A stretch of 64,000 nt of DNA from the NCBI GenBank assembly GCA_012934845.2, contig WNNJ02000199.1:186001-250000 (forward strand). Reading direction: 5' to 3'. The position numbers were made by a program, and so were the translations under genes. This stretch comes from Pomphorhynchus laevis (Eukaryota > Acanthocephala > Palaeacanthocephala > Echinorhynchida > Pomphorhynchidae). How positions within the stretch are numbered: the stretch's first letter is position 1; each line of letters starts with the position of its first letter. Below the pieces are notes generated by a model, which was given only the letters and a program-made list of their open reading frames with translations, ran no database searches and was not told where the DNA came from. This document shows positions 10,648 to 21,409 of this stretch, one piece after another.

Positions 10648-10736
10648 TTGTTTTATCAAATAAAGGATAATTTCTGCTTCTTTGTTCCTGTAATAACTAT
10701 ATATTTGAAATGGAAGAAGATTATGGGTTTAGTATT
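10648..10736 (+). repeat. Single-arm copy of the 10181 fold-back
   Basis: Direct repeat of 10246-10335 at about 97% by eye, including tctgcttctttgttc and ttatgggtttagtatt. It shows that the arm exists outside the inverted arrangement. Confidence 0.7.
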
Positions 10737-10759
10737 TTTTATTAAATTTTTATTTTTAT

Positions 10760-11585
10760 AGTTCGCTGGACGCGAACAGAATTAAAACGCTAAAACAAAT
10801 CTTCTTCTTTTGCTTTACCGTCTTTCCTTTGTAGGGACGGGGCCCGCTGCAAAACGCTAAAACAAATCAAATACACTAAAAATTTACAGGCAGATGTCAA
10901 CATGAAATCGTTAAATACAATTTGGTTGCTATTGTAATTCGAAAACATTTAGTCCATTTTAGTTAAGGGATGTTTCTATATTTGTCGATTTCAAGCGGTA
11001 AAAATTGATTTGGTTATGACAAATTTATTTTTATTTTATAAAAAGTAAATTTAATACGGTAAGAAATACAAGAAGTTAGTGACTGAACAATTCACGTAAA
11101 TATACATTATATTTCTCTATATATGGATTTAGGATTTGGAATAACGTATCTTAGTAAAACGAGAAGTAACATTTTAGTATTTTACATCTAAAAATTGAGC
11201 ATAAATAATTTCAAAAAATGAAAACGATAACCGTAAACTTTGATAAACTTTTTTAAATATTAAGATTTAAAAATATTTTTAAGATTTAATTGTAAAAATG
11301 AATAATACCAATGAATAATGAATTAATAATAAATAACGAATAATTTTTATTATTAATAATAAATAACGAATTTATTATTAATAATAAATAATTAATTTAT
11401 TATTATTAATAAATAATGAATAATTAATTTCTTTTCCATTTCCAATCATTTGAGGATGAATAAAGCGAAATATGCAAAAATACAAAGTTTGTTCCATATT
11501 TTATAAATAACGATAGCATCATTTTATCAAATTATTGGCAACTATACAACATCAAGTGAAAATCCGATCTATTTAAAGGATAATC
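10760..11585. other. AT-rich stretch without a gene
   Basis: A small GC-richer patch at 10815-10855 (gtagggacggggcccgctgc) has no partner. At 11285-11430 there is a degenerate AAT/TAATAA microsatellite. Nothing coding is seen. Confidence 0.4.
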
Positions 11586-11665
11586 AGGTCAGAATTGATG
11601 ATGACTTAATCCATGTCCGATTTATTCTAACGACTGTCTCAAATGGATCATCATATTGTGAGGCT

Positions 11666-12052
11666 GTGAGAGATATGCGTCTCAGAGCTGTCTTCCTGCT
11701 AGGTCGTGCCCTTTCGTCCACCAATGATCGGCCACGCCTCCTTAAAATTGTGTGTTCTTCATGTGAAATTGTGCAGCTCATACATCGTAACTCATTTCAC
11801 CTGAAAAGTTCCGGCATCCGTATTCTTAGAGACCTGGATCCCGCTGATCACACACGTCTATCAATGGCAAAATCGGAACTAGCTCAAAGACTGGCTCATG
11901 GTGAAAACAACATAACAATTCAGAATTTTCAGATAGTGGGGCGGCGCCTCCACATTCGTTGGCAAGGTCTATTGAACACAGCAGATATTGCTTCCTGGCG
12001 TGCTTCGACGCCGATCGCATGCCCACAGAGTGCGTCTACCAAAATTTCTTAA
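11666..12052 (+). pseudogene. ORF1-type C-terminal segment of LINE A
   Basis: The product contains RPRLLKIVCSS, a middle stretch with GIRILRDLDPADH, and GENNITIQNFQIV. This order (RPRxxKV, GIxIRxDL, GExxITIRN) is the usual signature of LINE ORF1 nucleic-acid-binding C-terminal domains. The frame closes at 12052. Its start is not clear because upstream sequence becomes AT-rich. Confidence 0.6.
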
Positions 12053-12179
12053 GAAACTCTATTACCTTGTTCAAGTCGTGAACTTAAAAGAGTTCGTCAT
12101 CTAAATGTACAATAAATAAATGATCCCACCAAGTTCTATACTCTAATGTGCGTAGTGTGTTTAATAAAATTGATGAGAT

Positions 12180-12882
12180 TGGATTACTGATTCACGACCA
12201 TCAACCGATAATTGCAGCGTTACGGAATCGTGGCTAAACCCTTCTATCTCCGATAATGAAATTTTGTTATAAGGATATGTTGCGTGCCGCATCGATAGAA
12301 TAGCTAAACAGAGTGGTGGTATATTACTACATATACGTGACACAATAAAGTTCAGTGTCCTCGGAACTTTTAACGACCCTAACTTCAAACGAACTTTTAG
12401 CGATAAGATTATATCGCCCGTTCTCCTTGATACTTGTAGTCGTTTGCCGCAGCCCTACTTCATGTACTGATAGCATCGTGCAACGTTTATACCAGCTATC
12501 GGACCCTAATAAGCCGATATTGGTTGTTGGTGACTTTAACATGCGTACAATAGATTGAAATACATACAATTGTAATTCGCCTTCTGACTTTGGTTCGATT
12601 GTTTTACTTCAAACAATCAATGATCTATACCGTACTCAACATGTCAATGGATTTACCAGAATATCTTCTACGTCTCGTTATCTTCTTGATCTGGTTTTGT
12701 CTGCTCCAGGACATATTGTCACTAGCGTAAATAATTTGGATCCAGTTGGTTGTTCTGATCATGTCACCTTATTAATAGATCTTGGACTTAGTATCCCTAT
12801 CAATAATTCCTGTGTTAACAGATTCAACGCTTTTAAAGCCGATTACAACAAAATAAAGGAGTTCATTTCTACCGTTTCGTGA
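12180..12882 (+). pseudogene. Endonuclease remnant of LINE A
   Basis: Pieces in two frames show KPILVVGDFNMRTID (the GDFN motif of AP-type endonucleases) near 12510-12558 and the terminal DPVGCSDHVTLLIDL (SDH motif) near 12735-12780. Both motifs are catalytic-site signatures of the LINE endonuclease. The frames are interrupted by stops and shifts. Confidence 0.65.
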
Positions 12883-12900
12883 CCTAATGCTTATTATATC

Positions 12901-14648
12901 GTGGGTATTGATCCCACCCGGCTGTTTTTCAAAGGCACGTTGTTTTCAGTACTTACCCGCTACGCCCCAATTGTACGTCAAACTGACGTCGGCTCATCTC
13001 CTCGTTGGTTTAATCGAGAACTCCAACAAGCACTGGATCAGCGACGCAAGGCATTTTGTAATTATAAAGCAGGTAACTCTAATTTTGAGCAATACCGGCA
13101 GTATAGAAACAGGGTAACATCCTTGAAAGAGACGTACGATTAAAAAGAATTTATCTGAACGATGTCGTCGTGACTCTGGCTCACTCCTCAAATACATTTC
13201 ATCAAGAAAACGTATAGCTAACACGTTCTCCTCTATTCTCGACAGCCAAGGTGATTTGGTATTGGACTCAAAGAAAATTGCGAATGTATTCGGCACACAC
13301 TTCACATCGCTGAATTCGTCAATGAATGCTTCACCGCAAATAATTGACAGTTCGTATGGTTTAGTAGCTAATAATACTTCCGACCTTGATAACTTCATTA
13401 GACCTGACTTAGTGTACAGCAAGCTGTTTCGTCTGAAATGCACATTAAGTGTTGGTCCGGATCTATTTCCGTCAGCATATTTTCGCAACCTAGCTGACAC
13501 CATATACCTACCTCTATATAATATCTTCTGTGCCACACTCGTGCTAGGAAAGATCCCCTCAGACTGGAAGCGCTCTTTTATCCGCCCCATATTTAAACAG
13601 GGTCTCGTTCCGACATCGTTAACTACAGACCGAGTAGCCTCATATGTGTCTGCTGTCGCGTACCGTAGCGCTTACTTATGCGAAAAGTCACCACTCACCT
13701 AGAAACGAACAATATCCTCGCCTCTGAACAACATGGTTTTCGGAAAAGTTAATTCAACGCTAACGAATTTGCTGTTATCAAACGATAGCTGAACCAGATA
13801 TTATGATTCTGGCATTCCGGTTGACGCCATCTTCTTCGACATCTCTAGGCATTTGATACAGTTCGTCATTTTAATTTAATTCAAAAACTGCGCAATATCC
13901 ACCTTGATGAGTGCTTAGTTCGCTGGATTACTGAATTTCTGTCTGACCGTCATTGCTTCGTAAGGGTAAACGACGAATTAGCTGATCGCTTTCCTACAAA
14001 TCTTGGAGTACCTGAGGGAACTATATTCGGTCCAGTTATTTTCAGCATATACATTAACGACCTCATTCCTAAACTTAGATCTGAGTGTGTTCTCTATGAC
14101 GATGATTTAAAAATCTGGCGCCCCAGAGTTTTGGACTCAGATGTAGAATCTTGCAATATGATATTAACACCATAAATGATTAGTCGATTTTGAACGGGTT
14201 AATATTTTATTTGAAAAAGTGTGCCTACATTTGCATATTAAGACGTCCGGCCGAGTCAGCTCATATTTATCATATAAACAGCAGTGTTATTCTTAGGACG
14301 AACCCATTCAAGGATTTAAGTGTTTATGTATGCTCTAACTTATTGGCACGCTTACATACTGACACTACATGTTCTAAAGTGAGAAAAGTCATCGGCGTGA
14401 TTCGCCGAGGTCTTGTTCATATTGACATCTCATGCTTCAAAACAATCTCACAAGCACTTATTTTGAACATCCACCAATATGATTCGTTGCCCTGTTACCC
14501 AATCACCTTACGAGAACGCAATAATCTAGAGTCTGTTTTCCGATCAACAACTAAAATGGTAAAAGCGGTTAGACATATGAAATATCAGGATCGGCTCACG
14601 AGTTTGGGAATGAGTTCACTTCGATATCTGCGCGACAAGGCGGACTGA
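12901..14648 (+). pseudogene. Linker and reverse transcriptase of LINE A
   Basis: The linker PRWFNRELQQALDQRRKAF (about 13003) is typical of CR1/Jockey elements. It is followed by SVGPDLFPSAYFRNL, WKRSFIRPIFKQG, a Gly-rich polymerase block GVPEGTIFGPVIFSIYINDL near 14010-14065 and LYDDDLKIW near 14092 at the YADD position. The C-terminus reads RKVIGVIRRG and MVKAVRHMKYQDRL. Several frame changes separate these blocks, and YADD has become YDDD. Confidence 0.7.
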
Positions 14649-15010
14649 TACATAGCCTGGCAGATTTTACAATCCAATCGCAATCCACTCAGATCGCTAA
14701 TGCATACGCGTGATATAACCTCACTTCGTGGTCATCAATTCATGCTAAAAAACATAAGGATTAAGCTATTAACGAATATCCCTATACTTCCAGCGAATCG
14801 CTAATACTTGGAACCACCTTGCTGACTCAACAGTTGCATCCTCGAATTTGGCTTCTTTTAAACAAAATCTGGAGGAAGATCCCTTCTTGAAGACGAAGAC
14901 CGAGTCAGAGGACATATGAACAATAGCAAATACCCTCTACAATTACTTTTTCTACATTCACTATTTCTGATTGTGACGCAACTTGTAATGAGCCTTGTTG
15001 CTCACTTCGT

Positions 15011-15299
15011 TGTCCATTGATAATAATTACTTAAAATGTTTTGAAATTTTTATTGTAAAGAACAAATTGGAATTTAAATCAGTTTAAAATTATGGCTTAT
15101 TAATTTTGAAATTTTAATGATTTATTATTCAATTAATTATTTTGTATTTTGCATCATTTTTAATTTTATAGATAGTATGAGATACGTAGACTCAGTTATA
15201 TAATATGATTGGGAGTAAAATAAATAGAATACTTTTATTTTTTATATTTCGTTACCTGCTGCTAGCAAGAAAAGATTAAAAATACCATGTACGCATGGC
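15011..15299. other. AT-rich gap with a fold-back arm remnant
   Basis: Mostly AT DNA. At 15230-15285 a single arm (tttttatatttcgttacctg, then ctgctagca) matches the inner arm of the fold-backs at 9877 and 53837. No open frame is seen. Confidence 0.4.
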
Positions 15300-16745
15300 A
15301 TTCTCATTGCAGGAATGTCATGAAAGACAACCAGTTGTATCTTGTAAGATTAAGAAGGAGTTTAGATGGACTAACTACACTTTTAATATCAAAGATGTTC
15401 ATTGTGCCAAAAATTGTATGAAAAACAGATTAACAATTGTCCAACTGTTTTTCATGCACTTCTAATCTTTAAAAGAAATTGCTGAATTTTGAGACAACAT
15501 CTTTACATATGAATCCTAAAAACAGTAAGGAGAATCGTTAGCAAATACCACCAGATGTTGATCGTGTATTAAAGGTTTATGAAGAATAATTGAGGACAAG
15601 ATTGGAGAGAGGAGCCTTAAGGTACACCGGCAATTGCAGCAATTGGGTAAAGCTGAAGCTCATTAGGGTTGTCTTCATAGTAGAAGCGATTAGTATACAA
15701 CAGTATTTCCACACTGTTAACAATTCACGTAGGCAATCCAAGGGATCTGATAGACGAGATAACAAAGGAAGTGGAAATAAGGTAAATGTAGCGGAAAAGT
15801 CGAGAAAAATTGCCATAGATAACTGACGAATGTTCTCCCGGCAGAAGAGATACACTTTACGAGCTGCTAAGTGAACCGAGCATCCATGAAAACTTGGTGG
15901 GATCAAATTTCGCCACACTAAATGATCGCGGATTTTACGTGCAAGCGCTTTCTTGTAGATGGAAACTAGAGAGTTTTTAATCAAAATGGGCCTCATATAT
16001 TTAGACACGTCATCGGATTCTTTTTGGATAAATATTCTTCTTTCAACATTAATACCAACAAATGGGATGGTGATGCTAACATCATTGTGATGTCATTTTC
16101 CTTTCTCTGACTTCTATCAAAAGCTGACAGACCCAGGTAAAGATTGGCATATGGAATTTGGAGTTTTGGTGAGGAACTACAGAAGTTCAGTGTATCAAAT
16201 ATAGATACATCTTTTCTCCTGAAACTACACCAAGAAGGGATTGGTTGCAGTGAGGGAGTGGCTCCGTAATTGTTTAGGGAAATCGACTTGTCTAAAACTC
16301 TGTAAAGGCCTAAAGTTCCAATCCAACCTTAAGCATTCTGTTTCCAACTGACAAATTTCTTTCTCTTTAATATCATCCAGAAGGACGACTGGAAATGGTT
16401 AAGGAAGCAGCACAGGCCATATACTTACTCAGCTTGAGTCTGTTACGATAACTCCAATATTCTTTCGATATAATTCGTCTTAAGAATTTAGAAAAATTGG
16501 GAAGATGCAGCATTTTAGCTGGGATCTTGAGTTTTGCCGAAGTTGGATTGAAAACGTGACTTTAATTGGTTGTCGACAACGAATTATTGAAAGCTGACAT
16601 ACCTAGGTAAAGATTGGCATATGGAATTTGGAGTTTTGGTGAGGAACTATAGAAGTTCAGTGTATCAAATATAGACAAATCTCTACTCCTGAAACTGTAC
16701 CAAGGAGGGAAATTAAGTAGTTTTTCCATAATCCCGCCAAAGTTA
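15300..16745 (-). mobile_element. LINE J fragment, minus strand, rearranged
   Basis: On the minus strand the frame 16008-15577 reads RPILIKNSLVSIYKKALARK, NLIPPSFHG and MAIFLDFSATF, matching the reverse transcriptase of the better copy at 30740-31000. Further upstream pieces (16100-16480) match the linker. A ~130-base segment occurs twice (16121-16260 and 16590-16740), and 15300-15400 matches a segment also seen at 22510-22600. It is broken and internally shuffled. Confidence 0.65.
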
Positions 16746-17599
16746 AATTTCAGAAACCCTAGAAATACTTTGCATTAATATAAATGCTAAAGGCTTATAT
16801 ATTACACGCAATAATTTGAGTAAACTATAGGTTAGATGCTAATGCACCTGAGTCGAATTATTTAATTTTTAAAACGAAAATTAACGATTATCTACAATGA
16901 TGTCCTCGAAGTCTTCTAGATCATGTAAATGCATCTGATAATATCGCTCGATAATATCTGTTACATAATAAATATAACGACTTGCTATTTCAGAAACCAC
17001 TGTGGATGGGAGTACTACTGATGCGAAACTACAATACTCTTAATATAATATATCATTTTAGATAATTACAACCTGATTAATGAAATGTTTATTATTTTAT
17101 TATATTGATTGGTATTATTTTATTAAATGATCCGGTCAGTTATACAAATCAGATCACTTATCGAATTTGAACCAGTGACGATATAGATATTATAGATACA
17201 TTATATATAATATATATTATATCTATATATTATAGATACTTGTGTTTTAATCACCTACCTCCTTTATACTTCTTGGACATTGTGCCAAATGCATGTGCTT
17301 ATCATAGGCAGAAAAAGCCTGCCGATACCTATACATAAAGATTAGGATCAGTATTATTACCAATTATAGTTTCGGCTTCAACGAACATGAACGATGCTGC
17401 GAATCATTTATTGCAGTATATGGTCTGAAGAGCTTAACAATACATCAGTGAAATTAACGATAGAATCTGTGTGTGTAACATTGTGCACTGACAATTGTGC
17501 AATGACACGAATATTTTATGGTGTATGCATTGGAGCATTTTGCTCACGTTTTCACTTTACTGAGCATCTGTGTTCGCATGCTACAGTACTTTAGTTGAG
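16746..17599. other. AT-rich stretch, one unrecognised ORF
   Basis: A 66-codon open frame at 17394-17594 on the plus strand has five cysteines but no recognised motif. An AT palindrome lies at 17195-17235 (tatataatatatattata). Nothing else is supported. Confidence 0.3.
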
Positions 17600-17705
17600 A
17601 GACCCCGGGTGGTTCAGTCGGAAGTCGGCGTGTTGGATAGGTTGGGGGCTCCGATCCCTCTGGATTTGAGGCCATAATATCGGTATGAAGACTTGAATAA
17701 GAGAA
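17600..17705 (+). mobile_element. 3' end fragment of LINE J
   Basis: GAGACCCCGGGTGGTTCAGT and the following 80 bases align with the C-terminal coding end of LINE J at 31745-31830 (DPEWFSQ, then IPLDLRP). It carries base changes and small length differences. Confidence 0.65.
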
Positions 17706-17809
17706 GAAAGAGAAACTTGTTTTTTGACTGACTTTTTAATCACTTTATTTATCACTGTTTTTGTATTAGTAAGAAAATCTTATTATTAGTACTTTAGTAA
17801 ATATAAGGA

Positions 17810-18075
17810 GGAATGAGCGCTAGCACACGTGCTGTCCTGTGAATCCACCTTACGTTTCGAGTTTCATATGTAAGGCTGAACAACCAGTGAAGGAGCGTGT
17901 GTCTAGCGAATTCCTTTCGGAAGTTTACTAAAAGTAGAGTAAGTCGAAGTTGTGTAGCTACATGGTTAAACTGATGAGACCACCCTTAACGATGAGTAAA
18001 CTAAGGTCGAAACGCCCCATTGGGGACTAGATGTCTGTGGTAATACGACACATCCCGGGTTAAGCTTTCCAAAGA
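17810..18075 (+). ncRNA. Element with hammerhead core and a C/G-rich hairpin
   Basis: CTGATGA at 17971-17977 is followed by GACC (17978-17981), a 23-base apical part and GGTC (18005-18008), then GAAAC at 18009-18013. This is a hammerhead core with an enlarged stem II. Next comes a CCCC-ATT-GGGG hairpin (18015-18025) and a GTC triplet at 18033-18035, so stem III may run through a partly deleted helix. The segment from 18013 to 18066 resembles the structured sequence at 32194-32252. Helix I pairing is weak. The family is unknown. Confidence 0.5.
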
Positions 18076-18417
18076 AGTTTTAAAAAGCGTTATATATTTT
18101 AGCCCTTGTGCTGTTAGTGTTGGTAAATAAAAATTTCTTCTGTACTAAATTCCGATAAAATTGGTATGAGTTCGATTAATTTGGCCACGACAATTTCGAC
18201 GTGCTTGTGAAGTCATATTCAAACGAGCACTCAAATATCATAAAAGCGCACATGAAGAAATAAAGAAACTGAATTTGTTATTTTTTAAAACGCTTTTGCT
18301 TGTAATAATGAATTTTATTTTAAAATTTTTAAATTATTAACAATAAAATACGAGTTACTGAATAAAACTAATTTATTCTTTTAAATAGTTGATAATGTAT
18401 CATTTTATTGATGGAAA

Positions 18418-18514
18418 CATTCTGATACTTCGCTAACCGCTGTTAGCATCTTCAGAAAATTACATATTCAATAATTTTCTGAAGATTCTAACAGTAGTTA
18501 GCGAAATATCAAAT
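18418..18514. repeat. Fold-back with hammerhead-like cores on both strands
   Basis: Arms 18418-18461 and 18472-18514 are inverted copies with a few mismatches. Right arm, plus strand: CTGAAGA 18479-18485, stem CTAAC/GTTAG, GAAA 18503-18506. Left arm, minus strand: CTGAAGA 18455-18449, a 6-bp stem, then GAAG in place of GAAA. CTGANGA-stem-GAAA is the hammerhead core consensus. Helices I and III are not evident. Confidence 0.6.
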
Positions 18515-18578
18515 AAAATTTCCTCTTTTTTGATCCAGCTCCAATAATTCTTTATTAGAGAAACTTCGTTTCCAATCC

Positions 18579-18828
18579 GAATTATTACAAGAAGCTGAGG
18601 AAACAGGAATATTTATTTGATTGCAAAAATCCAATATTTCGACGGCACTACGGCACGTCATCTTCAGGGTTATATGTTAATTATTTCTCAAACAGTTTTT
18701 GAGTTTAAAACAGTTTGAGAAATAATTAACATACAACCCTGAAGAGGACGTGCCGTAATGCCGTCGAAATATTGGATTTTTGTAATCAAATAAATATTCC
18801 TGTTTCCTCGCCTTTTTGTAATAATTCT
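18579..18828. repeat. Fold-back with ~115-base arms and hammerhead-like cores
   Basis: Left arm 18579-18694 and right arm 18712-18828 are almost perfect inverted copies around an 18-base loop. Each arm, read outward from the loop, has CTGAAGA (18667-18661 minus; 18739-18745 plus), a GACG/CGTC stem and GAAA (18640-18637 minus; 18766-18769 plus), then AT-rich tail with aataaatatt. The phrase from CTGAAGA to CGAAA followed by an A/T-rich end is typical of Penelope-like 3' ends. This is best read as two such ends joined tail-to-tail. Confidence 0.7.
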
Positions 18829-19353
18829 ATATTAATTTATTCATTCTGTAAATTTACATAATAATGAGTTTGCTATAAAATGATATCCTGTAATAGCAAA
18901 ATCTGTGCTTCAAAGCAATTCAGAAACTTAAGCAAAATCGATGAATAATCGAAAAACACGAAGGTAAATGTTTTATACCTTCGTAATTTTCAAGCAAATC
19001 TCCAGCTGACGAAAAAAATACGATATATTTCAGATACTCTGAAGACAGCAAGGACGCAGCAATAGATTCGCCTAATCACCTAGGTATAATTTATTCTGCA
19101 ACTCAAGGCAGATTAGCGTAAGCTGATAATGATTTTCCATAAAGAAACTAGCCAATCTGGTGAAACTAAAGCTTCGATATTGGCTTGAAGCAAGACATCA
19201 TTATAAAAATCGAAACCATTTATACTGTCACATGATAAGATCAATAACACTTGTAAATCTGTCAGGATTTCTCAAGGACTTACATAATTTCCTTTTGTAC
19301 TAATGTCTTTCCAATGAAATAAATAGATTTATTTAAGACATATCTGACAGTAT
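18829..19353. other. No recognisable feature
   Basis: Moderately AT-rich sequence with no open frame above background and no repeat partner. It has the composition of decayed transposon DNA and adjoins the ORF1-like fragment on its right. Confidence 0.3.
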
Positions 19354-19832
19354 ATGCGTCAATTGAACACAAAACCATGCAAGCATCAATTAAACTTAAA
19401 TGAACAGCACATGGATCCTGATAACCTCCAGGAATTTCAGAGCATTTACAATTTGTATTTTCCTCGGTTTATTAAGGGTAAAAGTAAACAGGAGATATCT
19501 GTGGCATTTGACATGACAAACTCAGACAATGCTAACATCTTTATTGAGAACAGATTCATTCAATTAATGGGTACAAACATCAAGGTTAACCTAATTGTTA
19601 AGGATTCTCTCACATATCACCATTTATTATAAAGTGAAATAAGTGGGGGCATTGAGAGTTAAACATGTAAACTTGAGATGGTGTGCCCCACATGCACTGG
19701 CTATGAAACTCTTAAGGGCGCTATTTGATTATATAATAAGATGCATATTTGTCTTAACTGTCACCTTGGACAATCTGCCTACAACAAGGCATGTATATGC
19801 TAAAAAGTGTGCAATAAAGTCATATTCACAAT
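19354..19832 (+). pseudogene. Zinc-knuckle ORF1-like fragment of an unknown retroelement
   Basis: The first 92 codons read smoothly (LQEFQSIYNLYFPRF, then ISVAFDMTNSDNANIFIE). After a break, another frame gives VCPTCTGYETLKG and HICLNCHLGQSAYNKAC, which resembles paired CCHC-type knuckles of LINE ORF1 or gag-like proteins. It stops abruptly at about 19832, where the minus-strand Gypsy fossil begins, so the two were probably joined by insertion or rearrangement. Confidence 0.35.
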
Positions 19833-19834
19833 GA

Positions 19835-21220
19835 AACAGGACTATTCCATCTTGAAGTATTCTTGATATTTCAAACCTGATAAAGTTCATGTGATGCGGA
19901 GCAAATTTATGTGATTTTTCAGCATCGGGATGACAATTTGGTATTAAGGTAGAAAATAGTAATGGTGCTTCGATGACCATAGTTGATATTTGATTGATGA
20001 TCGAGGGTTTATTTCCTTGAAAGTTTATCGTAATTGCTTTGTGAAGCGAAAGGTATGAGTGATCAAGGATAATGTCGTTACATAATCGTTTCAAGCAGGG
20101 CAGTCGAACAGATATTTAACGCCCTGTATCATATCAACGATACAGCAGGGTCAACTGAACAAAAATAATTCGTGGATGCATTATTATATTGCGAGTGTAT
20201 TAGATTCGTCTTAGCTATAGCTTTCTACTATCGCTTCGTCGATGAAAATTATCGGAACTACCAGTGTCAATGTTAGCTGATAAAGAATGTTGGCAAATCG
20301 AGACGTTGATCTTTGACTTCAATAAATCATAGGACCTTGTCGATGATATTAACAACGTTGCCAACGAAGAAAATGAGTCGTTTGTCGAATCAGTTGCAGC
20401 TACCGTGATGAACTTTTTGCAGGTATAGATCGACACATATTTGCAAAATGCCCCTATCTTGTTTCATTTCTTACAACGTAAGGCGTGAGCGGGCATTTGT
20501 TGTGTGGATGTCTATGTTGACTTCAGAAAAAGCAAATGTTTGTAGATTATTGACAACGGAACATGAATCGTTTCCAGATGATTCGCAATCTAGTTTATGT
20601 TCAGACGGTAAAGCAGAAACATGAATGTCCGAAATCGGATACGCTTCAGCATTCAAATGTGCAGCTTCTAGTGTTCGAACCTTTTGGATTGCATCAGCAA
20701 GGGATAGATTATAAATTTCAATAAGTCGTTGTCTTATATAACTGGATTTTAAGCCTGATATAAATGCATCCCAAATATAGTGGTTGCGGTGTTCGTCAGT
20801 TTTGACATCTGCAAAGGCGCAGTCCTTGCTAAGTCTACCAAGAGATTGTAGAAACTCATTAATGGATTAGTCATGTAATTGCTTTCATGTGCTTAATTGA
20901 TGAAGAGCAAGAACATCGTTCTTTGGCTTAATTTAGAGATTGTCCAAATGTGTGATTACAGTATCATAATCGTCATACCGGATATGTATCGATATACTTC
21001 TGAGCTTATGAGATTGATAAACATATCTATTTTGTCGCCGCTACTAGTATTGTCGATTTTTGAAGCAAATTTAGTAAATCGTCGTTTAAAGTGTATTTAT
21101 CCCATCTGTGACTCTGGCGTATTAGGAAGAATGGTAAATAATTCCGGCTTAAGCAGCTTGTCGACTCCCGAAAAGCACAACAATATAGCACGACATAAAG
21201 CACGACAATATGCACTTCAC
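19835..21220 (-). mobile_element. Ty3/Gypsy fossil: gag, protease and start of reverse transcriptase
   Basis: On the minus strand the parts run from gag-like sequence (about 21200 to 20470) through a retropepsin-like segment (about 20440 to 20215) to the beginning of the reverse transcriptase (about 20094 to 19835). It is truncated at both ends. No terminal repeats were found beside it. It is a broken fossil with several interruptions, and by its decay it is not recent. The left neighbour is an ORF1-like scrap; the right neighbour is a duplicated LINE J segment. Confidence 0.65.
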
Positions 21221-21318
21221 CGATGGTGAAGTGCATCGGTTTAACAGGACAATATTCATTAGTTATATGTTGCTGTTTTTATCGAATTTTTTCGTTGCCT
21301 TTAACCGCATTTATATTA
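21221..21318 (+). repeat. Duplicated LINE J segment, copy 1
   Basis: GATGGTGAAGTGCATCGGTT and the next ~78 bases are nearly identical to 22046-22143, where they sit in their proper place in a LINE J copy. Here they abut the Gypsy fossil exactly at 21221. Confidence 0.8.
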
Positions 21319-21409
21319 ATATAATAATATTAATATTATAATAATTTGTTATTTGAATATGACACTATTTATCTGAGCAAGCAACCGGGAACTTCCCTAT
21401 CTTTCTGAT

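Larger units (their letters stand above)
11590..15010 (+). mobile_element. Decayed CR1-like LINE ('LINE A')
   Basis: A nearly full-length but frame-broken non-LTR element. Parts in order: an ORF1 C-terminal-type segment, an apurinic-type endonuclease remnant, an endonuclease-polymerase linker, a reverse transcriptase and the Cys-free C-terminal domain typical of the CR1/L2 group. It ends near 15010 in ttgctcacttcgttgtcc. It is out of frame at many places. The 5' part of the endonuclease is missing between ORF1 and about 12300. Confidence 0.75.

Noticed and set aside
12994-13590. 198-codon minus-strand open frame
   Set aside because: It is a shadow of the LINE A linker and polymerase, whose plus-strand motifs are clear.
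15590-15826. 78-codon plus-strand frame
   Set aside because: Shadow of the minus-strand LINE J polymerase.
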